DNA of 64,000 bases from Chrysogorgia sp. JL179-B06 (lineage: Eukaryota; Cnidaria; Anthozoa; Scleralcyonacea; Chrysogorgiidae): the NCBI GenBank assembly GCA_035772405.1, contig JAYKKM010000071.1, positions 958,001-1,022,000 of the forward strand. Direction: 5' to 3'. The position numbers and the translations under genes are program-made. Of the stretch, positions 42,349 through 57,700 are shown one piece after another (within the stretch, counting starts at the first letter, position 1; every line of letters starts with the position of its first letter). Under the pieces are notes generated by a model, which ran no database searches, was not told the origin of the DNA, and worked only from the letters and a program-made list of their open reading frames with translations.

Positions 42349-43019
42349 GCAATACCTAAAATTTGGCTGCATAAGCACTTTAAGCTTATTTCGAAAAGTT
42401 AAAAATGGTCGAAAATCGTCAAAAAGTTAAGGTTAACCCCTTTACTTTTTGTCCAAATTTGGCCATTTTTGCCACATTTTTAGATATCCAAAAATGACTA
42501 AATTTACGCTGGTTTCTGCTCATATTAACTCAGGCGTATTAATGCCTGGGTCATAAAATTATTCGTTCCCAGTTTCTTTTGCGTTAAGGACGGGGTCGCG
42601 CTGCCATTTTTGCGAAAAATTATACAAACAAAATGGCGCTACCAGCTTGTGTATAACATTTTGAACCATTCGTGGTTACAATCGTCTTTTCTCGGTGTGT
42701 TTAGTTTATATTCTCTACGGAGTAAAGTCTAGTTAAGGACAGAAAAGTATTCGAAGATGATTTTCCATCTACAACCTATGAAATACGCCGAGCTGAAGCA
42801 TATTTCAAGAAAACAAGAGCCATAATGAGCCATTCAGCCATGTAAAATATTAACTTGTAAATATCTCAATGATCAGACTATCTTGAACTCTTGTTTATAA
42901 ATATGTTGGTAGTACGCAAATCTAATATATATGGCACAGTTACCAAATACAACTGTAAGCAACGAAACACATCAATATTCCGACATCTACTTCTTCAAAG
43001 ACTGCTAATTTCAAACTTA
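42349..43019. other. Spacer between the THAP duplication and the satellite
   Basis: No recognised gene. A 31-codon open stretch at about 42753-42845 (EDDFPSTTYEIRRAEAYF...) ends in a stop and has no known domain. Nothing else supported. Confidence 0.4.
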
Positions 43020-43145
43020 ATAATGGAGCTTTATAAGGGAGCGTTCTTCGTTCCGCACATGTGGCGCACGTGGACATTTATAAGGGAGCGTTCTTCGTTC
43101 CGCACATGTGCAGCACGCGCGAACGTGGACATTTATAAGGGCGCG
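43020..43145 (-). repeat. Satellite class A', left edge (inverted)
   Basis: Three copies of CGTGGACATTTATAAGGG + AGCGTTCTTCGTTCCGCACA. This is the orientation of the right-end A' class (CGTGGACATTTCTAAGCGAG), opposite to the adjacent 43150-44140 block, so a strand switch lies near 43150. Confidence 0.7.
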
Positions 43146-43149
43146 TTCT

Positions 43150-44145
43150 TCGTTCGGCACGCTCACTAAGAAATGTCCATGTGTGCGTGCGGCACATGTG
43201 CGGAACGCTCGCTTAGAAATGTCCACGTGTGCGTGCGGCACGCTCACTAAGAAATGTCCAGGTGTGCGTGCGGCACGTGTACGGAACGCTCGCTTAGAAA
43301 TGTCCACGTGTGCGTGCGGCACGCTCACTAAGAAATGTCCAGGTGTGCGTGCGGCACGTGTACGGAACGCTCGCTTCGAAATGTCCACGTGTGCGTGCGG
43401 CACGCTCAATAAGAAATGTCCAGGTGTGCGTGCGGCACATGTGCGGAACGCTCGCTTCGAAATGTCCACGTGTGCGTGCGGCACGCTCAATAAGAAATGT
43501 CCAGGTGTGCGTGCGGCACATGTGCGGAACGCTCGCTTCGAAATGTCCACGTGTGCGTGCGGCACGCTCAATAAGAAATGTCCAGGTGTGCGTGCGGCAC
43601 ATGTGCGGAACGCTCGCTTCGAAATGTCCACGTGTGCGTGCGGCACGCTCAATAAGAAATGTCCAGCTGTGCGTGCGGCACATGTGCGGAACGCTCACTA
43701 AGAAATGTCCAGGTGTGCGTGCGGCACGCTCAATAAGAAATGTCCAGCTGTGCGTGCGGCACATGTGCGGAACGCTCACTAAGAAATGTCCAGGTGTGCG
43801 TGCGGCACGCTCAATAAGAAATGTCCAGGTGTGCGTGCGGCACATGTGCGGAACGCTCGCTTCGAAATGTCCACGTGTGCGTGCGGAACGCTCAATAAGA
43901 AATGTCCAGGTGTGCGTGCGGCACGCTCACTAGGAAATGTCCAGGTGTGTGTGCGGCACGCTCACTAAGAAATGTCCAGGTGTGCGTGCGGCACATGTGC
44001 GGAACGCTCGCTTCGAAATGTCCACGTGTGCGTGCGGCACATGTGCGGAACGCTCGCTTAGAAATGTCCAGGTGTGCGTGCGGCACGTGTGCGGAACGCT
44101 CGCTTAGAAATGTCCACGTGTGCGTGCGGTCCAGGTGTGCGTCAG
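43150..44145 (+). repeat. Satellite class A (35+46 bp dimer, 81-bp period)
   Basis: GAAATGTCCACGTGTGCGTG + CGGCACGCTCAATAA (35 bp) alternates with GAAATGTCCAGGTGTGCGTG + CGGCACATGTGCGGAACGCT + CGCTTC (46 bp). Spacing of the CACGTG half is 81 bp through 43381-43625, with shorter and rearranged blocks on either side. CpG-rich; translations in all frames are repeat artefacts. Confidence 0.9.
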
Positions 44146-45560
44146 GCACATGTGCGTAACGAACGCTTAAAAGTCGAGGTGTGCGTCAGGCACATGTGCG
44201 TAACGAACGCTTAAAAGTACAGGTGTGCGTGATCCACATGTGCGTAACGCACGCTTAAAAGTCCAGGTGTGCGTCAGGCACATGTGCGTAACGAACGCTT
44301 AAAAGTACAGGTGTGCGTGATCCACATGTGCGTAACGCACGCTTAAAAGTCGAGGTGTACACGAGGCACATGTGCGTAATGCACGCTTAAAAGTCGAGGT
44401 GTGCGTCAGGCATATGTGCGTAACGAACGCTTAAAAGTACAGGTGTGCGTCAGGCACATGTGCGTAACGAACGCTTAAAAGTCGAGGTGTGCGTAAGGCA
44501 CGCTTAAAAGTCGAGGTGTGTGTGACGCACATGTGCGTAATGCACGCTTAAAAGTCGAGGTGTGTGTCAGGCACATGTGCGTAACGAACGCTTAAAAGTC
44601 GAGGTGTGCGTGACGCACACGTACGTAAGGCACGCTTAAAAGTCGAGGTGTGTGTACAGGTGTGCGTGACGCACATGTGCGTAATGCACGCTTAAAAGCC
44701 GAGGTGTGCGTCAGGCACATGTGCGTAACGAACGCTTAAAAGTACAGGTGTGCGTGATCCACATGTGCGTAACGCACGCTTAAAAGTCCAGGTGTGCGTC
44801 AGGCACATGTGCGTAACGCACGCTTAAAAGTCCAGGTGTACACGAGGCACATGTGCGTAATGCACGCTTAAAAGTCGAGGTGTGCGTCAGGCATATGTGC
44901 GTAACGAACGCTTAAAAGTACAGGTGTGCGTCAGGCACATGTGCGTAACGAACGCTTAAAAGTCGAGGTGTGCGTCAGGCACATGTGCGTAACGAACGCT
45001 TAAAAGTACAGGTGTGCGTGATCCACATGTGCGTAACGCACGCTTAAAAGTCCAGGTGTGCGTCAGGCACATGTGCGTAACGAACGCTTAAAAGTCGAGG
45101 TGTGCGTAAGGCACGCTTAAAAGTCGAGGTGTGTGTGACGCACATGTGCGTAATGCACGCTTAAAAGTCGAGGTGTGCGTCAGGCACATGTGCGTAACGA
45201 ACGCTTAAAAGTACAGGTGTGCGTGATCCACATGTGCGTAACGAACGCTTAAAAGTCCAGGTGTGCGTGACGCACATGTGCGTAATGCACGCTTAAAAGC
45301 CGAGGTGTGCGTCAGGCACATGTGCGTAACGAACGCTTAAAAGTCGAGGTGTGCGTCAGGCACATGTGCGTAACGAACGCTTAAAAGTCGAGGTGTGCGT
45401 AAGGCACGCTTAAAAGTCGAGGTGTGTGTGACGCACATGTGCGTAATGCACGCTTAAAAGTCGAGGTGTGCGTCAGGCACATGTGCGTAATGCACGCTTA
45501 AAAGTCGAGGTGTGCGTCAGGCACATGTGCGTAACGAACGCTTAAAAGTACAGGTGTGTG
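44146..45560 (+). repeat. Satellite class B (44-bp unit, heterogeneous)
   Basis: Unit GAACGCTTAAAAGTCGAGGT + GTGCGTCAGGCACATGTGCG + TAAC, 44 bp, with many variants (AGTACAGG, AGTCCAGG, GATCCACATG, GAGGCACATG) and occasional deletions to about 28 bp. It aligns with class C throughout but differs in CGCTT versus CATTT and CAGGC versus CGACG. Confidence 0.9.
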
Positions 45561-45765
45561 CGTAACGCACCTTTAATGTTCAGGTGTGCCTAACGCACAC
45601 TTAAACGTCCAGGTGGCGTGACGCACATGTGCGTAACGCACCTTTAATGTTCAGGTGTGCGTAGCGGTAGCGCACACTTAAAAGTCCAGGTGTGCGTGAC
45701 GCATATGTGCGTAACACACACTTAAAAGTCCAGGTGTGCGTAACACACATTTAAAAGTCCAGGTG
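45561..45765 (+). repeat. Transition zone between satellite classes B and C
   Basis: Irregular units such as CACCTTTAATGTTCAGGTG and GTAGCGGTAGCGCACACTT, with lengths differing from 44 bp, mark the edge of the homogeneous array. Confidence 0.7.
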
Positions 45766-48700
45766 TGCGTGACGCACATGTGCGTAACACACATTTAAAA
45801 GTCCAGGTGTGCGCGACGCACATGTGCGTAACACACATTTAAAAGTCCAGGTGTGCGTGACGCACATGTGCGTAACACACATTTAAAAGTCCAGGTGTGC
45901 GCGACGCACATGTGCGTAACACACATTTAAAAGTCCAGGTGTGCGCGACGCACATGTGCGTAACACACATTTAAAAGTCCAGGTGTGCGCGACGCACATG
46001 TGCGCAACACACATTTAAAAGTCCAGGTGTGCGCGACGCACATGTGCGTAACACACATTTAAAAGTCCAGGTGTGCGCGACGCACATGTGCGCAACACAC
46101 ATTTAAAAGTCCAGGTGTGCGCGACGCACATGTGCGTAACACACATTTAAAAGTCCAGGTGTGCGCGACGCACATGTGCGTAACACACATTTAAAAGTCC
46201 AGGTGTGCGCGACGCACATGTGCGTAACACACATTTAAAAGTCCAGGTGTGCGCGACGCACATGTGCGCAACACACATTTAAAAGTCCAGGTGTGCGCGA
46301 CGCACATGTGCGCAACACACATTTAAAAGTCCAGGTGTGCGCGACGCACATGTGCGTAACACACATTTAAAAGTCCAGGTGTGCGCGACGCACATGTGCG
46401 TAACACACATTTAAAAGTCCAGGTGTGCGCGACGCACATGTGCGCAACACACATTTAAAAGTCCAGGTGTGCGCGACGCACATGTGCGTAACACACATTT
46501 AAAAGTCCAGGTGTGCGCGACGCACATGTGCGCAACACACATTTAAAAGTCCAGGTGTGCGCGACGCACATGTGCGTAACACACATTTAAAAGTCCAGGT
46601 GTGCGCGACGCACATGTGCGTAACACACATTTAAAAGTCCAGGTGTGCGCGACGCACATGTGCGTAACACACATTTAAAAGTCCAGGTGTGCGCGACGCA
46701 CATGTGCGTAACACACATTTAAAAGTCCAGGTGTGCGCGACGCACATGTGCGTAACACACATTTAAAAGTCCAGGTGTGCGCGACGCACATGTGCGTAAC
46801 ACACATTTAAAAGTCCAGGTGTGCGCGACGCACATGTGCGTAACACACATTTAAAAGTCCAGGTGTGCGCGACGCACATGTGCGTAACACACATTTAAAA
46901 GTCCAGGTGTGCGCGACGCACATGTGCGTAACACACATTTAAAAGTCCAGGTGTGCGCGACGCACATGTGCGTAACACACATTTAAAAGTCCAGGTGTGC
47001 GCGACGCACATGTGCGTAACACACATTTAAAAGTCCAGGTGTGCGCGACGCACATGTGCGTAACACACATTTAAAAGTCCAGGTGTGCGCGACGCACATG
47101 TGCGTAACACACATTTAAAAGTCCAGGTGTGCGCGACGCACATGTGCGTAACACACATTTAAAAGTCCAGGTGTGCGCGACGCACATGTGCGCAACACAC
47201 ATTTAAAAGTCCAGGTGTGCGCGACGCACATGTGCGCAACACACATTTAAAAGTCCAGGTGTGCGCGACGCACATGTGCGCAACACACATTTAAAAGTCC
47301 AGGTGTGCGCGACGCACATGTGCGTAACACACATTTAAAAGTCCAGGTGTGCGCGACGCACATGTGCGCAACACACATTTAAAAGTCCAGGTGTGCGCGA
47401 CGCACATGTGCGTAACACACATTTAAAAGTCCAGGTGTGCGCGACGCACATGTGCGTAACACACATTTAAAAGTCCAGGTGTGCGCGACGCACATGTGCG
47501 TAACACACATTTAAAAGTCCAGGTGTGCGCGACGCACATGTGCGCAACACACATTTAAAAGTCCAGGTGTGCGCGACGCACATGTGCGCAACACACATTT
47601 AAAAGTCCAGGTGTGCGCGACGCACATGTGCGTAACACACATTTAAAAGTCCAGGTGTGCGTGACGCACATGTGCGTAACACACATTTAAAAGTCCAGGT
47701 GTGCGCGACGCACATGTGCGTAACACACATTTAAAAGTCCAGGTGTGCGCGACGCACATGTGCGCAACACACATTTAAAAGTCCAGGTGTGCGCGACGCA
47801 CATGTGCGCAACACACATTTAAAAGTCCAGGTGTGCGCGACGCACATGTGCGTAACACACATTTAAAAGTCCAGGTGTGCGCGACGCACATGTGCGTAAC
47901 ACACATTTAAAAGTCCAGGTGTGCGCGACGCACATGTGCGTAACACACATTTAAAAGTCCAGGTGTGCGCGACGCACATGTGCGCAACACACATTTAAAA
48001 GTCCAGGTGTGCGCGACGCACATGTGCGTAACACACATTTAAAAGTCCAGGTGTGCGCGACGCACATGTGCGTAACACACATTTAAAAGTCCAGGTGTGC
48101 GCGACGCACATGTGCGCAACACACATTTAAAAGTCCAGGTGTGCGCGACGCACATGTGCGTAACACACATTTAAAAGTCCAGGTGTGCGCGACGCACATG
48201 TGCGTAACACACATTTAAAAGTCCAGGTGTGCGCGACGCACATGTGCGCAACACACATTTAAAAGTCCAGGTGTGCGCGACGCACATGTGCGCAACACAC
48301 ATTTAAAAGTCCAGGTGTGCGCGACGCACATGTGCGTAACACACATTTAAAAGTCCAGGTGTGCGCGACGCACATGTGCGTAACACACATTTAAAAGTCC
48401 AGGTGTGCGCGACGCACATGTGCGTAACACACATTTAAAAGTCCAGGTGTGCGCGACGCACATGTGCGCAACACACATTTAAAAGTCCAGGTGTGCGCGA
48501 CGCACATGTGCGTAACACACATTTAAAAGTCCAGGTGTGCGCGACGCACATGTGCGCAACACACATTTAAAAGTCCAGGTGTGCGCGACGCACATGTGCG
48601 CAACACACATTTAAAAGTCCAGGTGTGCGCGACGCACATGTGCGTAACACACATTTAAAAGTCCAGGTGTGCGCGACGCACATGTGCGTAACACACATTT

Positions 48701-51700
48701 AAAAGTCCAGGTGTGCGCGACGCACATGTGCGTAACACACATTTAAAAGTCCAGGTGTGCGCGACGCACATGTGCGCAACACACATTTAAAAGTCCAGGT
48801 GTGCGCGACGCACATGTGCGTAACACACATTTAAAAGTCCAGGTGTGCGCGACGCACATGTGCGTAACACACATTTAAAAGTCCAGGTGTGCGCGACGCA
48901 CATGTGCGCAACACACATTTAAAAGTCCAGGTGTGCGCGACGCACATGTGCGTAACACACATTTAAAAGTCCAGGTGTGCGCGACGCACATGTGCGTAAC
49001 ACACATTTAAAAGTCCAGGTGTGCGCGACGCACATGTGCGTAACACACATTTAAAAGTCCAGGTGTGCGCGACGCACATGTGCGCAACACACATTTAAAA
49101 GTCCAGGTGTGCGCGACGCACATGTGCGTAACACACATTTAAAAGTCCAGGTGTGCGCGACGCACATGTGCGTAACACACATTTAAAAGTCCAGGTGTGC
49201 GCGACGCACATGTGCGTAACACACATTTAAAAGTCCAGGTGTGCGCGACGCACATGTGCGCAACACACATTTAAAAGTCCAGGTGTGCGCGACGCACATG
49301 TGCGTAACACACATTTAAAAGTCCAGGTGTGCGCGACGCACATGTGCGTAACACACATTTAAAAGTCCAGGTGTGCGCGACGCACATGTGCGCAACACAC
49401 ATTTAAAAGTCCAGGTGTGCGCGACGCACATGTGCGCAACACACATTTAAAAGTCCAGGTGTGCGCGACGCACATGTGCGTAACACACATTTAAAAGTCC
49501 AGGTGTGCGCGACGCACATGTGCGTAACACACATTTAAAAGTCCAGGTGTGCGCGACGCACATGTGCGTAACACACATTTAAAAGTCCAGGTGTGCGCGA
49601 CGCACATGTGCGCAACACACATTTAAAAGTCCAGGTGTGCGCGACGCACATGTGCGTAACACACATTTAAAAGTCCAGGTGTGCGCGACGCACATGTGCG
49701 CAACACACATTTAAAAGTCCAGGTGTGCGCGCGACGCACATGTGCGCAACACACATTTAAAAGTCCAGGTGTGCGCGACGCACATGTGCGTAACACACAT
49801 TTAAAAGTCCAGGTGTGCGCGACGCACATGTGCGTAACACACATTTAAAAGTCCAGGTGTGCGCGACGCACATGTGCGTAACACACATTTAAAAGTCCAG
49901 GTGTGCGCGACGCACATGTGCGCAACACACATTTAAAAGTCCAGGTGTGCGCGACGCACATGTGCGTAACACACATTTAAAAGTCCAGGTGTGCGCGACG
50001 CACATGTGCGTAACACACATTTAAAAGTCCAGGTGTGCGCGACGCACATGTGCGCAACACACATTTAAAAGTCCAGGTGTGCGCGACGCACATGTGCGTA
50101 ACACACATTTAAAAGTCCAGGTGTGCGCGACGCACATGTGCGTAACACACATTTAAAAGTCCAGGTGTGCGCGACGCACATGTGCGTAACACACATTTAA
50201 AAGTCCAGGTGTGCGCGACGCACATGTGCGTAACACACATTTAAAAGTCCAGGTGTGCGCGACGCACATGTGCGCAACACACATTTAAAAGTCCAGGTGT
50301 GCGCGACGCACATGTGCGTAACACACATTTAAAAGTCCAGGTGTGCGCGACGCACATGTGCGTAACACACATTTAAAAGTCCAGGTGTGCGCGACGCACA
50401 TGTGCGCAACACACATTTAAAAGTCCAGGTGTGCGCGACGCACATGTGCGCAACACACATTTAAAAGTCCAGGTGTGCGCGACGCACATGTGCGTAACAC
50501 ACATTTAAAAGTCCAGGTGTGCGCGACGCACATGTGCGCAACACACATTTAAAAGTCCAGGTGTGCGCGACGCACATGTGCGTAACACACATTTAAAAGT
50601 CCAGGTGTGCGCGACGCACATGTGCGTAACACACATTTAAAAGTCCAGGTGTGCGCGACGCACATGTGCGTAACACACATTTAAAAGTCCAGGTGTGCGC
50701 GACGCACATGTGCGCAACACACATTTAAAAGTCCAGGTGTGCGCGACGCACATGTGCGCAACACACATTTAAAAGTCCAGGTGTGCGCGACGCACATGTG
50801 CGTAACACACATTTAAAAGTCCAGGTGTGCGGGACGCACATGTGCGTAACACACATTTAAAAGTCCAGGTGTGCGCGACGCACATGTGCGTAACACACAT
50901 TTAAAAGTCCAGGTGTGCGCGACGCACATGTGCGCAACACACATTTAAAAGTCCAGGTGTGCGCGACGCACATGTGCGTAACACACATTTAAAAGTCCAG
51001 GTGTGCGCGACGCACATGTGCGGAACACACATTTAAAAGTCCAGGTGTGCGCGACGCACATGTGCGCAACACACATTTAAAAGTCCAGGTGTGCGCGACG
51101 CGACGCACATGTGCGTAACACACATTTAAAAGTCCAGGTGTGCGCGACGCACATGTGCGTAACACACATTTAAAAGTCCAGGTGTGCGCGACGCACATGT
51201 GCGCAACACACATTTAAAAGTCCAGGTGTGCGCGACGCACATGTGCGTAACACACATTTAAAAGTCCAGGTGTGCGCGACGCACATGTGCGTAACACACA
51301 TTTAAAAGTCCAGGTGTGCGCGACGCACATGTGCGTAACACACATTTAAAAGTCCAGGTGTGCGCGACGCACATGTGCGTAACACACATTTAAAAGTCCA
51401 GGTGTGCGCGACGCACATGTGCGCAACACACATTTAAAAGTCCAGGTGTGCGCGACGCACATGTGCGTAACACACATTTAAAAGTCCAGGTGTGCGCGAC
51501 GCACATGTGCGTAACACACATTTAAAAGTCCAGGTGTGCGCGACGCACATGTGCGCAACACACATTTAAAAGTCCAGGTGTGCGCGACGCACATGTGCGC
51601 AACACACATTTAAAAGTCCAGGTGTGCGCGACGCACATGTGCGTAACACACATTTAAAAGTCCAGGTGTGCGCGACGCACATGTGCGCAACACACATTTA

Positions 51701-54700
51701 AAAGTCCAGGTGTGCGCGACGCACATGTGCGTAACACACATTTAAAAGTCCAGGTGTGCGCGACGCACATGTGCGTAACACACATTTAAAAGTCCAGGTG
51801 TGCGCGACGCACATGTGCGTAACACACATTTAAAAGTCCAGGTGTGCGCGACGCACATGTGCGCAACACACATTTAAAAGTCCAGGTGTGCGCGACGCAC
51901 ATGTGCGCAACACACATTTAAAAGTCCAGGTGTGCGCGACGCACATGTGCGTAACACACATTTAAAAGTCCAGGTGTGCGCGACGCACATGTGCGCAACA
52001 CACATTTAAAAGTCCAGGTGTGCGCGACGCACATGTGCGCAACACACATTTAAAAGTCCAGGTGTGCGCGACGCACATGTGCGTAACACACATTTAAAAG
52101 TCCAGGTGTGCGTGACGCACATGTGCGTAACACACATTTAAAAGTCCAGGTGTGCGCGACGCACATGTGCGTAACACACATTTAAAAGTCCAGGTGTGCG
52201 CGACGCACATGTGCGTAACACACATTTAAAAGTCCAGGTGTGCGCGACGCACATGTGCGCAACACACATTTAAAAGTCCAGGTGTGCGCGACGCACATGT
52301 GCGCAACACACATTTAAAAGTCCAGGTGTGCGCGACGCACATGTGCGTAACACACATTTAAAAGTCCAGGTGTGCGTGACGCACATGTGCGTAACACACA
52401 TTTAAAAGTCCAGGTGTGCGCGACGCACATGTGCGTAACACACATTTAAAAGTCCAGGTGTGCGCGACGCACATGTGCGCAACACACATTTAAAAGTCCA
52501 GGTGTGCGCGACGCACATGTGCGCAACACACATTTAAAAGTCCAGGTGTGCGCGACGCACATGTGCGTAACACACATTTAAAAGTCCAGGTGTGCGCGAC
52601 GCACATGTGCGTAACACACATTTAAAAGTCCAGGTGTGCGCGACGCACATGTGCGTAACACACATTTAAAAGTCCAGGTGTGCGCGACGCACATGTGCGT
52701 AACACACATTTAAAAGTCCAGGTGTGCGCGACGCACATGTGCGCAACACACATTTAAAAGTCCAGGTGTGCGCGACGCACATGTGCGTAACACACATTTA
52801 AAAGTCCAGGTGTGCGCGACGCACATGTGCGTAACACACATTTAAAAGTCCAGGTGTGCGCGACGCACATGTGCGTAACACACATTTAAAAGTCCAGGTG
52901 TGCGCGACGCACATGTGCGTAACACACATTTAAAAGTCCAGGTGTGCGCGACGCACATGTGCGCAACACACATTTAAAAGTCCAGGTGTGCGCGACGCAC
53001 ATGTGCGTAACACACATTTAAAAGTCCAGGTGTGCGCGACGCACATGTGCGTAACACACATTTAAAAGTCCAGGTGTGCGCGACGCACATGTGCGCAACA
53101 CACATTTAAAAGTCCAGGTGTGCGCGACGCACATGTGCGCAACACACATTTAAAAGTCCAGGTGTGCGCGACGCACATGTGCGTAACACACATTTAAAAG
53201 TCCAGGTGTGCGCGACGCACATGTGCGCAACACACATTTAAAAGTCCAGGTGTGCGCGACGCACATGTGCGCAACACACATTTAAAAGTCCAGGTGTGCG
53301 CGACGCACATGTGCGTAACACACATTTAAAAGTCCAGGTGTGCGCGACGCACATGTGCGTAACACACATTTAAAAGTCCAGGTGTGCGCGACGCACATGT
53401 GCGTAACACACATTTAAAAGTCCAGGTGTGCGCGACGCACATGTACATGTGCGCAACACACATTTAAAAGTCCAGGTGTGCGCGACGCACATGTGCGCAA
53501 CACACATTTAAAAGTCCAGGTGTGCGCGACGCACATGTGCGTAACACACATTTAAAAGTCCAGGTGTGCGCGACGCACATGTGCGCAACACACATTTAAA
53601 AGTCCAGGTGTGCGCGACGCACATGTGCGCAACACACATTTAAAAGTCCAGGTGTGCGCGACGCACATGTGCGCGTAACACACATTTAAAAGTCCAGGTG
53701 TGCGCGACGCACATGTGCGTAACACACATTTAAAAGTCCAGGTGTGCGCGACGCACATGTGCGCAACACACATTTAAAAGTCCAGGTGTGCGCGACGCAC
53801 ATGTGCGCAACACACATTTAAAAGTCCAGGTGTGCGCGACGCACATGTGCGTAACACACATTTAAAAGTCCAGGTGTGCGCGACGCACATGTGCGTAACA
53901 CACATTTAAAAGTCCAGGTGTGCGCGACGCACATGTGCGCAACACACATTTAAAAGTCCAGGTGTGCGCGACGCACATGTGCGCAACACACATTTAAAAG
54001 TCCAGGTGTGCGCGACGCACATGTGCGCAACACACATTTAAAAGTCCAGGTGTGCGCGACGCACATGTGCGTAACACACATTTAAAAGTCCAGGTGTGCG
54101 TGACGCACATGTGCGTAACACACATTTAAAAGTCCAGGTGTGCGCGACGCACATGTGCGTAACACACATTTAAAAGTCCAGGTGTGCGCGACGCACATGT
54201 GCGCAACACACATTTAAAAGTCCAGGTGTGCGCGACGCACATGTGCGCAACACACATTTAAAAGTCCAGGTGTGCGCGACGCACATGTGCGTAACACACA
54301 TTTAAAAGTCCAGGTGTGCGCGACGCACATGTGCGCAACACACATTTAAAAGTCCAGGTGTGCGCGACGCACATGTGCGCAACACACATTTAAAAGTCCA
54401 GGTGTGCGCGACGCACATGTGCGTAACACACATTTAAAAGTCCAGGTGTGCGCGACGCACATGTGCGTAACACACATTTAAAAGTCCAGGTGTGCGCGAC
54501 GCACATGTGCGTAACACACATTTAAAAGTCCAGGTGTGCGCGACGCACATGTGCGTAACACACATTTAAAAGTCCAGGTGTGCGCGACGCACATGTGCGC
54601 AACACACATTTAAAAGTCCAGGTGTGCGCGACGCACATGTGCGTAACACACATTTAAAAGTCCAGGTGTGCGCGACGCACATGTGCGTAACACACATTTA

Positions 54701-57700
54701 AAAGTCCAGGTGTGCGCGACGCACATGTGCGTAACACACATTTAAAAGTCCAGGTGTGCGCGACGCACATGTGCGCAACACACATTTAAAAGTCCAGGTG
54801 TGCGCGACGCACATGTGCGCAACACACATTTAAAAGTCCAGGTGTGCGCGACGCACATGTGCGTAACACACATTTAAAAGTCCAGGTGTGCGTGACGCAC
54901 ATGTGCGTAACACACATTTAAAAGTCCAGGTGTGCGCGACGCACATGTGCGTAACACACATTTAAAAGTCCAGGTGTGCGCGACGCACATGTGCGCAACA
55001 CACATTTAAAAGTCCAGGTGTGCGCGACGCACATGTGCGCAACACACATTTAAAAGTCCAGGTGTGCGCGACGCACATGTGCGCAACACACATTTAAAAG
55101 TCCAGGTGTGCGCGACGCACATGTGCGTAACACACATTTAAAAGTCCAGGTGTGCGCGACGCACATGTGCGTAACACACATTTAAAAGTCCAGGTGTGCG
55201 CGACGCACATGTGCGTAACACACATTTAAAAGTCCAGGTGTGCGCGACGCACATGTGCGTAACACACATTTAAAAGTCCAGGTGTGCGCGACGCACATGT
55301 GCGCAACACACATTTAAAAGTCCAGGTGTGCGCGACGCACATGTGCGTAACACACATTTAAAAGTCCAGGTGTGCGCGACGCACATGTGCGCAACACACA
55401 TTTAAAAGTCCAGGTGTGCGCGACGCACATGTGCGTAACACACATTTAAAAGTCCAGGTGTGCGCGACGCACATGTGCGTAACACACATTTAAAAGTCCA
55501 GGTGTGCGCGACGCACATGTGCGTAACACACATTTAAAAGTCCAGGTGTGCGCGACGCACATGTGCGCAACACACATTTAAAAGTCCAGGTGTGCGCGAC
55601 GCACATGTGCGCAACACACATTTAAAAGTCCAGGTGTGCGCGACGCACATGTGCGTAACACACATTTAAAAGTCCAGGTGTGCGTGACGCACATGTGCGT
55701 AACACACATTTAAAAGTCCAGGTGTGCGCGACGCACATGTGCGTAACACACATTTAAAAGTCCAGGTGTGCGCGACGCACATGTGCGCAACACACATTTA
55801 AAAGTCCAGGTGTGCGCGACGCACATGTGCGTAACACACATTTAAAAGTCCAGGTGTGCGCGACGCACATGTGCGTAACACACATTTAAAAGTCCAGGTG
55901 TGCGCGACGCACATGTGCGTAACACACATTTAAAAGTCCAGGTGTGCGCGACGCACATGTGCGTAACACACATTTAAAAGTCCAGGTGTGCGCGACGCAC
56001 ATGTGCGTAACACACATTTAAAAGTCCAGGTGTGCGCGACGCACATGTGCGTAACACACATTTAAAAGTCCAGGTGTGCGCGACGCACATGTGCGCAACA
56101 CACATTTAAAAGTCCAGGTGTGCGCGACGCACATGTGCGTAACACACATTTAAAAGTCCAGGTGTGCGCGACGCACATGTGCGTAACACACATTTAAAAG
56201 TCCAGGTGTGCGCGACGCACATGTGCGTAACACACATTTAAAAGTCCAGGTGTGCGCGACGCACATGTGCGCAACACACATTTAAAAGTCCAGGTGTGCG
56301 CGACGCACATGTGCGCAACACACATTTAAAAGTCCAGGTGTGCGCGACGCACATGTGCGTAACACACATTTAAAAGTCCAGGTGTGCGTGACGCACATGT
56401 GCGTAACACACATTTAAAAGTCCAGGTGTGCGCGACGCACATGTGCGCAACACACATTTAAAAGTCCAGGTGTGCGCGACGCACATGTGCGTAAACACAC
56501 ATTTAAAAGTCCAGGTGTGCGTGACGCACATGTGCGTAACACACATTTAAAAGTCCAGGTGTGCGCGACGCACATGTGCGTAACACACATTTAAAAGTCC
56601 AGGTGTGCGCGACGCACATGTGCGCAACACACATTTAAAAGTCCAGGTGTGCGCGACGCACATGTGCGTAACACACATTTAAAAGTCCAGGTGTGCGCGA
56701 CGCACATGTGCGTAACACACATTTAAAAGTCCAGGTGTGCGCGACGCACATGTGCGTAACACACATTTAAAAGTCCAGGTGTGCGCGACGCACATGTGCG
56801 CAACACACATTTAAAAGTCCAGGTGTGCGCGACGCACATGTGCGTAACACACATTTAAAAGTCCAGGTGTGCGCGACGCACATGTGCGTAACACACATTT
56901 AAAAGTCCAGGTGTGCGCGACGCACATGTGCGCAACACACATTTAAAAGTCCAGGTGTGCGCGACGCACATGTGCGTAACACACATTTAAAAGTCCAGGT
57001 GTGCGCGACGCACATGTGCGTAACACACATTTAAAAGTCCAGGTGTGCGCGACGCACATGTGCGTAACACACATTTAAAAGTCCAGGTGTGCGCGACGCA
57101 CATGTGCGTAACACACATTTAAAAGTCCAGGTGTGCGCGACGCACATGTGCGCAACACACATTTAAAAGTCCAGGTGTGCGCGACGCACATGTGCGTAAC
57201 ACACATTTAAAAGTCCAGGTGTGCGCGACGCACATGTGCGTAACACACATTTAAAAGTCCAGGTGTGCGCGACGCACATGTGCGTAACACACATTTAAAA
57301 GTCCAGGTGTGCGCGACGCACATGTGCGCAACACACATTTAAAAGTCCAGGTGTGCGCGACGCACATGTGCGCAACACACATTTAAAAGTCCAGGTGTGC
57401 GCGACGCACATGTGCGTAACACACATTTAAAAGTCCAGGTGTGCGTGACGCACATGTGCGTAACACACATTTAAAAGTCCAGGTGTGCGCGACGCACATG
57501 TGCGTAACACACATTTAAAAGTCCAGGTGTGCGCGACGCACATGTGCGCAACACACATTTAAAAGTCCAGGTGTGCGCGACGCACATGTGCGCAACACAC
57601 ATTTAAAAGTCCAGGTGTGCGCGACGCACATGTGCGTAACACACATTTAAAAGTCCAGGTGTGCGCGACGCACATGTGCGTAACACACATTTAAAAGTCC

